Assembly (NCBI RefSeq): GCF_943736995.1
Contig: NZ_CALSFT010000002.1
Location: 806,001-870,000, forward strand
Reading direction: 5' to 3'
Source: Sporosarcina sp. Marseille-Q4943
GTDB lineage: Bacteria > Bacillota > Bacilli > Bacillales_A > Planococcaceae
DNA: 64,000 nucleotides
Shown piece after piece: positions 43,782 through 51,641 of this stretch (position 1 is its first letter; each line of letters begins with the position of its first letter). Under the pieces are notes generated by a model. That model was not told where the DNA came from. It searched no databases and saw only the letters and a list, made by a program, of their open reading frames with translations. The position numbers and the translations under genes were made by a program.

Positions 43782-45434
43782 TTATCTTCCAATCGGCCAA
43801 TCAAACGGCAATGACCCTGGTGGGGAGTGTTTGATAATGTCGATGACCGGGATTGTGTAGGCGAAGAGGATGAGAGCGATCGTAATCCCGATCCATAAAT
43901 ACCAGTTTTCCAAAATCTTCGGAGTCGGGTCGGCATCCACTTCTTCTTCCGCAATCGGGAATTCCTCCACGCCGCGCGGTGCGAAGAACGCGAGTTGGAT
44001 GAAAATATAGATCATCAGGATAATCCCGATGAACAGGATCGTTCCGCCAACAGCTTGTGCCCCTTGATAGCTGATCCACGTGCTGACCTGCTCGCCGCCT
44101 GCATAATTTGAGAAGTCGGAACGTCTCGGACCGCCAAGGAGACCTTGGATATGCATCGCTGTTGACATGATTGTCATACCGACTGTCCAAATGATCGTTT
44201 GGATGATCCCAAGCTTATTCAATTTCGGTGTCAAGCGTCTTCCCGTCAAGTGGGGGACGAGCCAATAGGCAATACCGAAGAAGGTTAAGATGACTGTTGT
44301 CGCAGCCGTCAAATGGAAGTGGCCTGTCACCCAGATCGTATTATGGATGAGCGTATTCATTTGGTGGGAAGCGTTGACGATACCGCCGGCGCCTCCAGGA
44401 ATGAATGCAACCATTCCAATGAACGGTGCAAGGAAACGAACGTCCTTCCAAGGCAAGTGCTTGAACCAGCCGAAAAGCCCTTTATGTCCTTTTCGACGGC
44501 CTGTTATTTCAAAGGTAGCAAAGATCGAGAACGCCGTCATTAACGTCGGTATGACAACCATGAATGTCAGGACGACTTGGATGAATTTCCACGTCGGATC
44601 GATTCCCGGCTCTGTCAATTGGTGATGGAAGCCGACCGGAATTGAGAACATGAGCAATAGAATGAATGACATTCTTGCTAGAGAGTCGCTGAACAATTTT
44701 CCGCCAATAATTTTTGGGATGATTGCATACCATGCCATATAAGCAGGCAACAGCCAGAAATAGACGAGCGGGTGTCCGAAATACCAGAACAGCGTACGGC
44801 TCAATAACACGTTGATTGTAGCCGCGTACCCTAGCGACCAAGGGATGAATTGAATCAATACGGACGAAGCCACGCCGAGTGAAGCGATGAACCACATCGC
44901 CATATTGATGACGACCATGAAGGCGAGCAATGGAGATTTCTGTCCCGGATTCGCTTTCTTCCAGACGTATAGCTGACGGAAGTTGACAAACACGGCAATC
45001 CAGCTTCCGACGATGACCAATGCCAACCCGATGTAAAATGCAGCATGCGCACGCAACGGAGCGTAAAATGTGTACAGTACGTTCGCTTGGCCGACGAGAA
45101 TGGTCGTTGCGGCGATAGTCGTACCGACAAGCATCGTCCAGAACGCAATCCATGCCCATTGACGTTGTTTAGCAGATATGCCGACCGTTTTCCCCATAAG
45201 GGAAAATTGGAAGCCGACGATGAAAAACGTAGTTAACACTAACCCTAGAATGACGCCGTGCACAGTTAAAATCGTGTAGTAGTTAATCCCGAACGGCAAT
45301 TGGAATTGTCCGGAGCGGGACAGTGTTTGCAACAGCCCCATGAGACCGCCGATCAGCAATGCCGCGAATGTCACATGCATGAACGACATATAGAGTCGGG
45401 CTTCTTTCTTCGGAAACAGATAGTTTTTCAGCAT
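43782..45434 (-). CDS. ba3-type cytochrome c oxidase subunit I
   Basis: 550 residues, about 13 to 14 spans. This is a B-family (ba3/b(o/a)3) heme-copper oxidase catalytic subunit: low-spin heme His in LTVHGVILG, the active-site His-Pro in WYFGHPLVYFWLLPAY, and the His pair region HNTIWVTGHFHLTAA. Length and the absence of the A-family K-channel Glu motif fit class B. It reduces oxygen to water at the membrane and conserves energy. ATG 45434 overlaps the stop of the subunit II gene by one base, and the order IIa-II-I on the minus strand is typical of these compact operons. Confidence 0.93.
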   Translation of the reverse strand: MLKNYLFPKKEARLYMSFMHVTFAALLIGGLMGLLQTLSRSGQFQLPFGINYYTILTVHGVILGLVLTTFFIVGFQFSLMGKTVGISAKQRQWAWIAFWTMLVGTTIAATTILVGQANVLYTFYAPLRAHAAFYIGLALVIVGSWIAVFVNFRQLYVWKKANPGQKSPLLAFMVVINMAMWFIASLGVASSVLIQFIPWSLGYAATINVLLSRTLFWYFGHPLVYFWLLPAYMAWYAIIPKIIGGKLFSDSLARMSFILLLMFSIPVGFHHQLTEPGIDPTWKFIQVVLTFMVVIPTLMTAFSIFATFEITGRRKGHKGLFGWFKHLPWKDVRFLAPFIGMVAFIPGGAGGIVNASHQMNTLIHNTIWVTGHFHLTAATTVILTFFGIAYWLVPHLTGRRLTPKLNKLGIIQTIIWTVGMTIMSTAMHIQGLLGGPRRSDFSNYAGGEQVSTWISYQGAQAVGGTILFIGIILMIYIFIQLAFFAPRGVEEFPIAEEEVDADPTPKILENWYLWIGITIALILFAYTIPVIDIIKHSPPGSLPFDWPIGR

Positions 45435-45955
45435 TATTCATACACCTCCACAGTTGCAAACATTTGATGGTGGCCGATTCCGCAATACTCATTGCAGACG
45501 ACTGTGAATTCACCTGTGTTTTTCATGACCGTTTCAAGCCTGCTCACATGCCCCGGCTCGACCATCATGTTGACATTCGTGCCTGCAACTTGAAAGCCGT
45601 GCACGACGTCCTTAGTAGTGATCTGGAATAAAACAGTGGAACCTTTTGGTATGCGGATCTTTTTAACAGCCTTTCCGTCCGCATCCATGCCGAAATCGTA
45701 GTTGAAAGCTGAAGCGACGATGTTGACGGTATATTTTCCTTCAGCCACTTCACGAAGGCCGAGGTTTTCCGGTTTGAAAGATTCATGCGCCTCGACATTT
45801 TGCGGATTGATCGTTTCGATATGGCTCATTGGATGTGTCCCTTTCCAGAAAGCTGCGAAACCGATAATTAATAGAAAGAGTGCGAGAGATCCCAATCCGA
45901 ACGTAAGCCAGATCTTTTCGTATTTATGCAAATGCATCATTTTTCCTCCTAACAA
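45434..45955 (-). CDS. ba3-type cytochrome c oxidase subunit II
   Basis: 173 residues; ATG 45955 or an in-frame ATG four codons later, with AGGAGGAAAAA upstream. A single N-terminal span at about 17-38 anchors an outer cupredoxin domain. The binuclear CuA site is visible: His in KDVVHGFQV and the C-terminal CNEYCGIGHHQM with both Cys, the second His and Met. Small size and one span distinguish it from A-type subunit II. It accepts electrons from cytochrome c and passes them to subunit I. Confidence 0.93.
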   Translation of the reverse strand: MLGGKMMHLHKYEKIWLTFGLGSLALFLLIIGFAAFWKGTHPMSHIETINPQNVEAHESFKPENLGLREVAEGKYTVNIVASAFNYDFGMDADGKAVKKIRIPKGSTVLFQITTKDVVHGFQVAGTNVNMMVEPGHVSRLETVMKNTGEFTVVCNEYCGIGHHQMFATVEVYE

Positions 45956-45961
45956 ATCTTA

Positions 45962-46117
45962 TTATCTAGATAAAAATAGTGCGTAAAGTCCGAACCATGT
46001 CACTAGGATAAAAACACCTAACAGCATGACTGAGATGAAGGTCCCTTTCAGATTGATTCCGGTATGAGGATTGCCGGATTGTTGTTCCGGACGCTTCTTT
46101 GAATTGCCTGTAGCCAT
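45962..46117 (-). CDS. ba3-type cytochrome oxidase subunit IIa-like small membrane protein
   Basis: 51 residues from ATG 46117 with AGGAGGTGG upstream; the longer frame from 46153 has no site. A hydrophilic start is followed by one hydrophobic helix (GTFISVMLLGVFILVTWFGLYALF) in two halves, the size and topology of CoxIIa, the third subunit of ba3 oxidases. It ends seven bases before the subunit II gene begins. In class B oxidases this helix replaces part of the missing subunit II membrane anchor. Confidence 0.8.
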   Translation of the reverse strand: MATGNSKKRPEQQSGNPHTGINLKGTFISVMLLGVFILVTWFGLYALFLSR

Positions 46118-46182
46118 ACTTTCCACCTCCTGCATTGAAGTTGCGTTTCTCATACTTTTATCATAAGCGCGGTGGAAAAATA

Positions 46183-46210
46183 GAGAATTAGGGAAATCCC
46201 TATGATTCTC
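46183..46210. promoter_or_regulatory. 28-base dyad upstream of the oxidase operon
   Basis: GAGAAT-TAGGGA-AA-TCCCTA-TG-ATTCTC: two nested inverted repeats of six bases each, about 70 bases upstream of the IIa start and overlapping the expected -35 region for a minus-strand TATGAT at 46160-46165. Size and symmetry suggest a dimeric regulator site. The regulator is not identified. Confidence 0.5.
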
Positions 46211-46398
46211 GAATTCGGGGAAGAGTCCACATTTTGTTCACATTGCCTTCAAGATTTAGACATATAAGTTATCGGAAAAGAGATGTGTTTTGAAAGAAGA
46301 GAAAAGGGAATAGAAGCTTGGTCAATATTTTTGTGAAAATTATTCTTTTATTTGACCATACTGTTTTTGGAAATTACAATTAGACAGTAAACCAAATC

Positions 46399-46404
46399 TA
46401 TAAT
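46399..46404 (+). promoter_or_regulatory. -10 element of nagB
   Basis: Perfect TATAAT. Transcription would begin near 46411, only about 12 bases before the nagB ATG at 46423. No clear -35. Adjacent ACTGT (46360-46364) and ACAGT (46384-46388) form a weak dyad. Confidence 0.45.
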
Positions 46405-46422
46405 GAAAGTCGGTTGAGAACG

Positions 46423-47124
46423 ATGGAAAAAGTAAACCTTATTCAAGTTGAAAGCCCTGAAAAAGGAGCTGAACGCTTTTTTAAGTTGATAAAAGAAGAG
46501 CTTGAGCATGATCGACTTCATGTGCTTGGATTGGCAACAGGAAGTACGATGATTCCCGTATACAAAAGATTGACGGAATCGGAACTGGATTTTTCGGATG
46601 TGACAACATTCAACCTCGATGAATATGTCGGCTTGCCTGCATCCAGTCCGAATAGCTATGCATATTTCATGAAAGAGCATTTATTCAATAAAAAAACATT
46701 CAAAGAAACGAATATACCGGACGGCATGGCAGAGGATCTGGAGGAAGAATGCAGACGCTACGAGCAAGCGTTGCAAGACGCAAAACTCGACATTCAATTA
46801 CTAGGCGTCGGCGAAAACGGTCATATCGCGTTCAATGAACCGGGTACTCCGAAAGATTCCGTCACACACGTCGCAAAATTGACAGAATCGACACTCGGCG
46901 TGAACAGCCAATACTTTGAAAACGACGAGAAGATTCCTAACACTGCATTGACGATGGGAGTGGCCTCCATCATGAGCGCCAAAAAATTAGTCCTACTTGC
47001 ATTCGGCGAGAAAAAACGCCCAGCCATTACAAAAGTGCTGGAAGGCAAAATCGATCCCGACTGGACGATCACATATCTCCTTGAACACGAAGACGTTACA
47101 ATTATTACAGACTTGGAAATTTAA
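46423..47124 (+). CDS. nagB: Glucosamine-6-phosphate deaminase
   Basis: 233 residues from ATG 46423; an in-frame TTG at 46414 is the alternative. The enzyme converts glucosamine-6-phosphate to fructose-6-phosphate and ammonia, feeding amino-sugar carbon into glycolysis. Family motifs are clear: LGLATGSTMIPVY, TFNLDEYVGL with the catalytic Asp, GVGENGHIAFNEPG with the ring-opening His, and THVAKLT. Slightly shorter than the E. coli enzyme and lacking its allosteric C-terminus, like the Bacillus forms. No nagA or nag regulator lies next to it. No recognisable ribosome binding site precedes the start. Confidence 0.95.
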   Translation: MEKVNLIQVESPEKGAERFFKLIKEELEHDRLHVLGLATGSTMIPVYKRLTESELDFSDVTTFNLDEYVGLPASSPNSYAYFMKEHLFNKKTFKETNIPDGMAEDLEEECRRYEQALQDAKLDIQLLGVGENGHIAFNEPGTPKDSVTHVAKLTESTLGVNSQYFENDEKIPNTALTMGVASIMSAKKLVLLAFGEKKRPAITKVLEGKIDPDWTITYLLEHEDVTIITDLEI

Positions 47125-47129
47125 TAAAG

Positions 47130-47398
47130 AGCTGCATCCTTTTGATAATGGGATGCGGCTTCAGCCTGTTGACAAACGCTCGCATCCGTTGTTGCTCGTG
47201 TCGCTCGTCCGCTCATGAACTTTAGTTCTATTCGTGTCTTCGCTTCACTTCGCGCCTAGGCTGACAAGCGTTTTCAATCAGGCTGAAGGTAGATCTATTT
47301 ATCGTGTTTTCCCCTAAAATTGAGTGTAGACAAAGTCAAAGAATGACTTTGTCTACACTACGAGAGCTGCATCCTTTAAAATGGATGCGGCTTTTTTT
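47130..47398 (+). repeat. Duplicated terminator hairpins flanking a small inverted-repeat insert after nagB
   Basis: First hairpin AGCTGCATCC/GGATGCGGCT (47130-47139, 47151-47160) has no T-run and runs into TCAGCCTGTTGACAAA. An insert bounded by a 21-base imperfect inverted repeat (47159-47179 and 47268-47288) follows. Next come a perfect 15-base stem GTGTAGACAAAGTCA with its complement (47324-47338, 47344-47358) and a second copy of the AGCTGCATCC hairpin (47365-47392) with TTTTTTT. The second hairpin is the functional nagB terminator. The layout repeats that seen at 34309-35310. Confidence 0.6.
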
Positions 47399-47449
47399 AT
47401 GGGAGGGAAAATGACAAGAGTATTTCAAATGATGAAAAGTAAGAGTTTT

Positions 47450-47477
47450 TGTAATATTTCTGTTACTAAACTGTAAT
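47450..47477 (+). promoter_or_regulatory. Three-repeat WalR (YycF)-type box upstream of the NlpC/P60 gene
   Basis: TGTAAT (47450-47455), TGTTAC (47461-47466) and TGTAAT (47472-47477) are spaced exactly 11 bases apart, matching TGTWAH-N5-TGTWAH with a third phased hexamer, on the coding strand. A TGGTAAAGT extended -10-like element follows at 47497-47505 and the start codon is at 47551. Confidence 0.75.
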
Positions 47478-47550
47478 GTTGGACGAGCATAGTACATGGT
47501 AAAGTAATCTCAGATAAAGAATTCAGATAAATATAAATTCGGGGGATCAT

Positions 47551-48045
47551 ATGAGAATACTATCACGCATGCAAAAGTCTATTGCGTATTTTGCAATTGC
47601 CTATGTATTATTGTTCGCGCCATTCATTGGTCAAGCTGAAGCGTCATCATCCGACACGGCTTCAATTTCAGAAACGGCTTCGAGCCTGGTAGGCATAAAA
47701 TATGCTTATGGCGGCACAACGACAGCTGGCTTTGATTGTTCCGGATATGTAAATTATGTTTTCAAGCAACATGGCATTAAATTATCCCGTACTTCATCCG
47801 GTATGTACGCTTCCGGAACAAAAGTCGACAAAAGCGATCTTGAAGAAGGGGATCTTGTATTTTTCAATACATCCGGCAAAGGGGTTTCCCATGTCGGCAT
47901 CTATATCGGTGATGGCGAATTCGCACATTCATCTTCATCTAAGGGCGTCAGCATCGCCAAGCTCAACGATCCTCATTACTGGGGCAAGCGGTACGTCGGA
48001 GCGAAGCGAATAACGGGCTCCAGTGACGTTGCATTTAACAATTGA
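47551..48045 (+). CDS. Secreted NlpC/P60 endopeptidase, single-domain
   Basis: 164 residues; GGGGGATC precedes ATG 47551. A signal peptide ending in AEA is followed directly by the NlpC/P60 domain (about 38-155), with Cys63 in GFDCSGY, His114 in SHVGIY and His126 in EFAHSS. It has no wall-binding domain. The catalytic domain is close to that of the SLH-linked hydrolase at 26192 (same YAYGGTTT and YWGKRYVGA segments), suggesting paralogues that gained or lost the SLH part. Like that gene it has a three-hexamer WalR-type box upstream. Confidence 0.93.
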   Translation: MRILSRMQKSIAYFAIAYVLLFAPFIGQAEASSSDTASISETASSLVGIKYAYGGTTTAGFDCSGYVNYVFKQHGIKLSRTSSGMYASGTKVDKSDLEEGDLVFFNTSGKGVSHVGIYIGDGEFAHSSSSKGVSIAKLNDPHYWGKRYVGAKRITGSSDVAFNN

Positions 48046-48065
48046 TAATTAACCACGGCATAATA

Positions 48066-48137
48066 AAACGGATTCCTCCCGGGGGAATCCGTTTATTTAT
48101 TCTCCATAGAAAAAAGCCGCGAAATCGCGGCTTTTTT
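48066..48137. terminator. Two consecutive terminators between convergent genes
   Basis: AAACGGATTCC/GGAATCCGTTT (48066-48076, 48084-48094) serves the NlpC/P60 gene. AAAAAAGCCGCGA/CGCGGCTTTTTT (about 48109-48137) is symmetrical with T-runs on both strands and serves the convergent slaP. Confidence 0.85.
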
Positions 48138-48146
48138 GTTCTGTCA

Positions 48147-49040
48147 TTATTGTGGTACACGGATTGTCCAGCGTGAGAAATCTGGATTTTCTTTTTGGAC
48201 CATTTCTTTCGGATAAATGAACGTCCATGGCTTCGATGTGTTCGCTTTGACGGAAAGCGGAGCAAGATCGAATGAGCCTCGTGCGACGATTTCACCTGTC
48301 GCATCGACTAGTTCCAATGGAAGCTTTTCGATATTGATTTGCTTCGAGTGGCCGTTGCGGATGAAGATGGATGCTGCAATGCTTCCGTCTTCCTGCTTCT
48401 TCACTTGGAAACCGGCGAAGTTCACTTCACGCGGCTTCAGCTTCGGCATGTTTTCAACGACTTTTTCAAGCGCCTCTTTTTGCTCGGCAGTCAAGCCGTC
48501 TTCCCAAGCCTGTTCAAGTTCAAGCTTATGAGGCACCATCGATTGGACGTTGAAAGCAAGCTTCCAGTTTTCCGCAGGCGGCTCTTCAGCAAAGATGTTC
48601 TCTTTCGTGAAAACGAAGACCCATGGGCGTGCGCTTTTTCCAGGGATGTCGCCTAATTCCTTTAGGTCGAATTCCTGTGATGCAAGCGTTTTGCCTTCCG
48701 CATCAAGCAACATCAACTCGACAGAGCCGACAGAAATCGACTGCTCCAATGATGAACGGAAAAATGATTTGACGAGCCAGCTGCCATTTGCCGGTTCGAC
48801 ATCGATGTCGATTCCGGATAGGGAAATCTGGTTCGGCTTCAAAGGTTCCAATTCATTTGCAAGGAAGCGGAAAACGTATTCCTGCTCTTGCGAAAGTGTC
48901 CACTCGGGATGAAGTGAAAGCGTTGTTTCGACTTCATCCGTACCGTTAGACTGTGCACTGCCTTCTAGAATTTCTTCGGAATCAACCGTGCTGTCTCCAC
49001 CCGTTTTTTCGGTTTTCTTAAATAAGTTGAAAAGTTTCAT
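48147..49040 (-). CDS. slaP: Accessory Sec system S-layer assembly protein (SlaP-like)
   Basis: 297 residues, no signal peptide, with an acidic N-terminus. Two similar SLAP units at about 45-165 and 178-297 each follow the plan xLKPxxxxxxG ... LxLxDAxGxxxAxxxFDL ... KPW(V/T)F(V/I)F. In Bacillus anthracis SlaP works with SecA2 to secrete the S-layer proteins. Here the start overlaps the secA2 stop by four bases, exactly the expected pairing. It is probably a cytoplasmic or membrane-associated helper. No large S-layer structural gene lies beside it in this window. Confidence 0.88.
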   Translation of the reverse strand: MKLFNLFKKTEKTGGDSTVDSEEILEGSAQSNGTDEVETTLSLHPEWTLSQEQEYVFRFLANELEPLKPNQISLSGIDIDVEPANGSWLVKSFFRSSLEQSISVGSVELMLLDAEGKTLASQEFDLKELGDIPGKSARPWVFVFTKENIFAEEPPAENWKLAFNVQSMVPHKLELEQAWEDGLTAEQKEALEKVVENMPKLKPREVNFAGFQVKKQEDGSIAASIFIRNGHSKQINIEKLPLELVDATGEIVARGSFDLAPLSVKANTSKPWTFIYPKEMVQKENPDFSRWTIRVPQ

Positions 49041-51403
49041 GACTGTTGGGCCTCCTGTTGTTGTGAAATGAGCTTCATAAAGCCGATAACTTCGGATGCG
49101 ATATTCCGGCGCAATTTCTGATAGTGCGTAGCGAATAGTTGCAAGCCTTCACGTTGATAAATACGCATCGGATCCTCTTGGCCGTATGACCGCAATCCGA
49201 TCCCTTCCTTAAGGCGTGCCATTACATCCAGATGTTTCACCCACATCGTGTCGATATGGCTTAACATCACTTGCGGGATGATTTCATTAACCTGTTCATT
49301 ATCGGCGAACGTATCGAGATAGGCAAACAGGTCGGCAACCGGCTCTTCATAAAACTTCAATATGTCGGATGGCTTTTCCAAATTCCGCGGAAGCGTGACC
49401 GTTACCAACAATAATCCGTTCATCGTGGCTTCAATTCGATCGAATTCAAAGTTATCCGGTGTTTCATGTTCCGGACAGCTATCGTAGACGACGAATTCCA
49501 CCGCCTCAGACATCATTGTTTTCAATTGATCGAAAAGATTTTCGCGCTCAAGCACTTTATCCCGCAACGTATAAAGGACGCCGCGCTGATCATTGATGAC
49601 GTCATCGAGTTTCAAATTGTATTCGCGCATCGCGAAATGTGCGCCTTCGACGATCCGCTGCGTACGTTCAGTCAGTTCGTTCACATCAGAGTTTTGAACA
49701 AGGCCGTCTTCATCCACAACGACTTTCTTATTGAATTTCTCAAGGTCTTCCTTCGCAAAACGTTTGAACATATCATCTTCAAGCGAAATGAAGAATTGGC
49801 TTTCCCCTTGGTCCCCTTGACGTCCTGAACGTCCGCGCAGCTGGTTGTCGATCCGGCGGCTTTCGTGTTTTTCCGTTCCGAGGACGTATAGTCCGCCGAG
49901 GTCCTCGACACCTTCACCGAGCATGATGTCCGTTCCACGTCCCGCCATATTCGTTGCAACAGTAATATGGCCGCGTTGTCCCGCCTGGGAAATGAGATCC
50001 ACTTCCTGCTCGACACTTTTCGCATTCAATAGATGATACGTAAGGTTCTCGCGGTCCAAATACTCGGCGACTTTCTCGGATTGGAGAATGGAAGTCGTCC
50101 CGACGAGTACGGGTTGTCCTTTTTTATGGCGTTTCGCCACTTCTTTTGCAACCGCTTCGTATTTTTGTTCGATCGTCTGAAACACTTTATCCGGCGAATC
50201 GATACGGGCACGAGGGCGGTTCGTAGGGATTTGGATGACTTCCATGTTATACACTTCACGGAATTCCTTCTCCTGTGTCTTCGCCGTTCCCGTCATGCCG
50301 CTAAGCTTCGGATACATCCGGAAATAGTTCTGGATCGTAATTTGCGCTTGGGCTTTATTCTCATCCGTTATCGGCAAGCCTTCCTTCGCCTCGATCGCCT
50401 GGTGGAGGCCATCGGAAAGCGTGCGGCCTTCCATAATGCGGCCCGTGAACATATCGACAAGTTCAATCTTGTCATCTTTCACGATGTAATCGACATCACG
50501 TTTAAAGATGACGAAGGCGCGAACAGCTTGAATCATATAATGATAGAGTGTTTGGTGCTCAAGTTCATAGAGATTGTCGATGCCGAACGCCTTCTCCACT
50601 TTCTCGATGCCTTCATCGGTAAGGGAAGTCGCTTTCGTTTCATCGTCAAAATCAAAATCAACGCCTTTTTTGAACCGCTTCGCGAGTCTCGCAGCGATGA
50701 AATGAAGATCTGGATCAGCCTGCATTTTACCTGCGACGATCAACGGCGTTTTCGCCTCGTCGATCAATACGCTGTCCACTTCATCGATGATGGCGAAGTG
50801 ATACGGGCGCTGCACCTTTTGTGAAGTATGCTGGACCATATTGTCCCGTAGGTAATCAAACCCGAACTCCGTTCCGACACCGTATGTAATATCAGCCATA
50901 TAAGCATTCTGCTTCGCAGGCCCTTGCATCATCGGGACGTTCAAGCCGACCGTCAAGCCGAGAAAACGGTGGATCTGGCCGATTTGGTCATAGTCACGTC
51001 TTGCAAGATAATCGTTGACAGTAATAACGTGTACTCCTTTGCCTTCAAGCGCGCGCAAATAGGAGGGAAGGGAGGCGACAAGCGTCTTTCCTTCGCCAGT
51101 CGGCATTTCTGCGATATTGCCTTCAGCGAGTACCATTCCGCCGATGAGCTGAACGTCAAAATGACGCATGCCTAAAACCCGTTTCGAAGCTTCACGGACT
51201 ATGGCAAATGCGTCTGGAAGGATGGCCTGTACAGTTTCGCCTTCCTGGATCTGCTCTTTGAACACTTCTGTCATATGGGCAAGTTCTTCATCTGAAAACT
51301 TTTCATATTTTGATTCCAAGTCATTTATGTGTTGGACAACTTTACGATATTTGCGAAGTTGTCTTTCGCTCGTTTGATTTGAACGTTTGAAAATTGATAG
51401 CAT
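49037..51403 (-). CDS. secA2: Accessory preprotein translocase ATPase SecA2
   Basis: 788 residues, AAAGGAG before ATG 51403. It has the SecA core: Walker A MPTGEGKT (100-107), VITVNDYLARRDY, DYLRDNM, DEVDSVLIDEA, SGMTGTA, TNMAGRGTD and the LRGRSGRQGD segment. It ends in helical wing/scaffold sequence and lacks the Cys-rich SecB-binding tail of the housekeeping SecA, in line with SecA2. Pairing with slaP supports the accessory role in S-layer protein export. It is divergent from tagO, so export and wall-polymer initiation genes share a 240-base regulatory spacer. Confidence 0.9.
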   Translation of the reverse strand: MLSIFKRSNQTSERQLRKYRKVVQHINDLESKYEKFSDEELAHMTEVFKEQIQEGETVQAILPDAFAIVREASKRVLGMRHFDVQLIGGMVLAEGNIAEMPTGEGKTLVASLPSYLRALEGKGVHVITVNDYLARRDYDQIGQIHRFLGLTVGLNVPMMQGPAKQNAYMADITYGVGTEFGFDYLRDNMVQHTSQKVQRPYHFAIIDEVDSVLIDEAKTPLIVAGKMQADPDLHFIAARLAKRFKKGVDFDFDDETKATSLTDEGIEKVEKAFGIDNLYELEHQTLYHYMIQAVRAFVIFKRDVDYIVKDDKIELVDMFTGRIMEGRTLSDGLHQAIEAKEGLPITDENKAQAQITIQNYFRMYPKLSGMTGTAKTQEKEFREVYNMEVIQIPTNRPRARIDSPDKVFQTIEQKYEAVAKEVAKRHKKGQPVLVGTTSILQSEKVAEYLDRENLTYHLLNAKSVEQEVDLISQAGQRGHITVATNMAGRGTDIMLGEGVEDLGGLYVLGTEKHESRRIDNQLRGRSGRQGDQGESQFFISLEDDMFKRFAKEDLEKFNKKVVVDEDGLVQNSDVNELTERTQRIVEGAHFAMREYNLKLDDVINDQRGVLYTLRDKVLERENLFDQLKTMMSEAVEFVVYDSCPEHETPDNFEFDRIEATMNGLLLVTVTLPRNLEKPSDILKFYEEPVADLFAYLDTFADNEQVNEIIPQVMLSHIDTMWVKHLDVMARLKEGIGLRSYGQEDPMRIYQREGLQLFATHYQKLRRNIASEVIGFMKLISQQQEAQQS

Positions 51404-51588
51404 ATAATAGACGCTCCTTTATTCATCCTTCTATATAAGGATACGAATCTATTTTATCAAACTATAGACGAAAAGACTACCTTGTTAAGAATTTGTGCGT
51501 GCGAGTTAGGGGTACTCATTCTTACAAAAGGGTAAGGTAGTTTTGAGTGCCTACTTCCACTAACTTGGGTGCTTTCCATTGACAGACG

Positions 51589-51597
51589 TGCTATAAT
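51589..51597 (+). promoter_or_regulatory. Extended -10 promoter of tagO
   Basis: TGCTATAAT is a perfect extended -10; TTGACA (51579-51584) is too close to act as its -35. Start of transcription near 51604 excludes upstream in-frame starts and supports ATG 51642. Confidence 0.6.
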
Positions 51598-51641
51598 ACT
51601 TGTGGCTAACTAAATTATTGTTATTTACGGGGAGGAAGGAC

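Noticed and set aside
47411..47476. Tiny 21-codon frame with a good GGGAGGG site
   Set aside because: It overlaps the WalR-type box, has no recognisable sequence and is too short to support; probably fortuitous.
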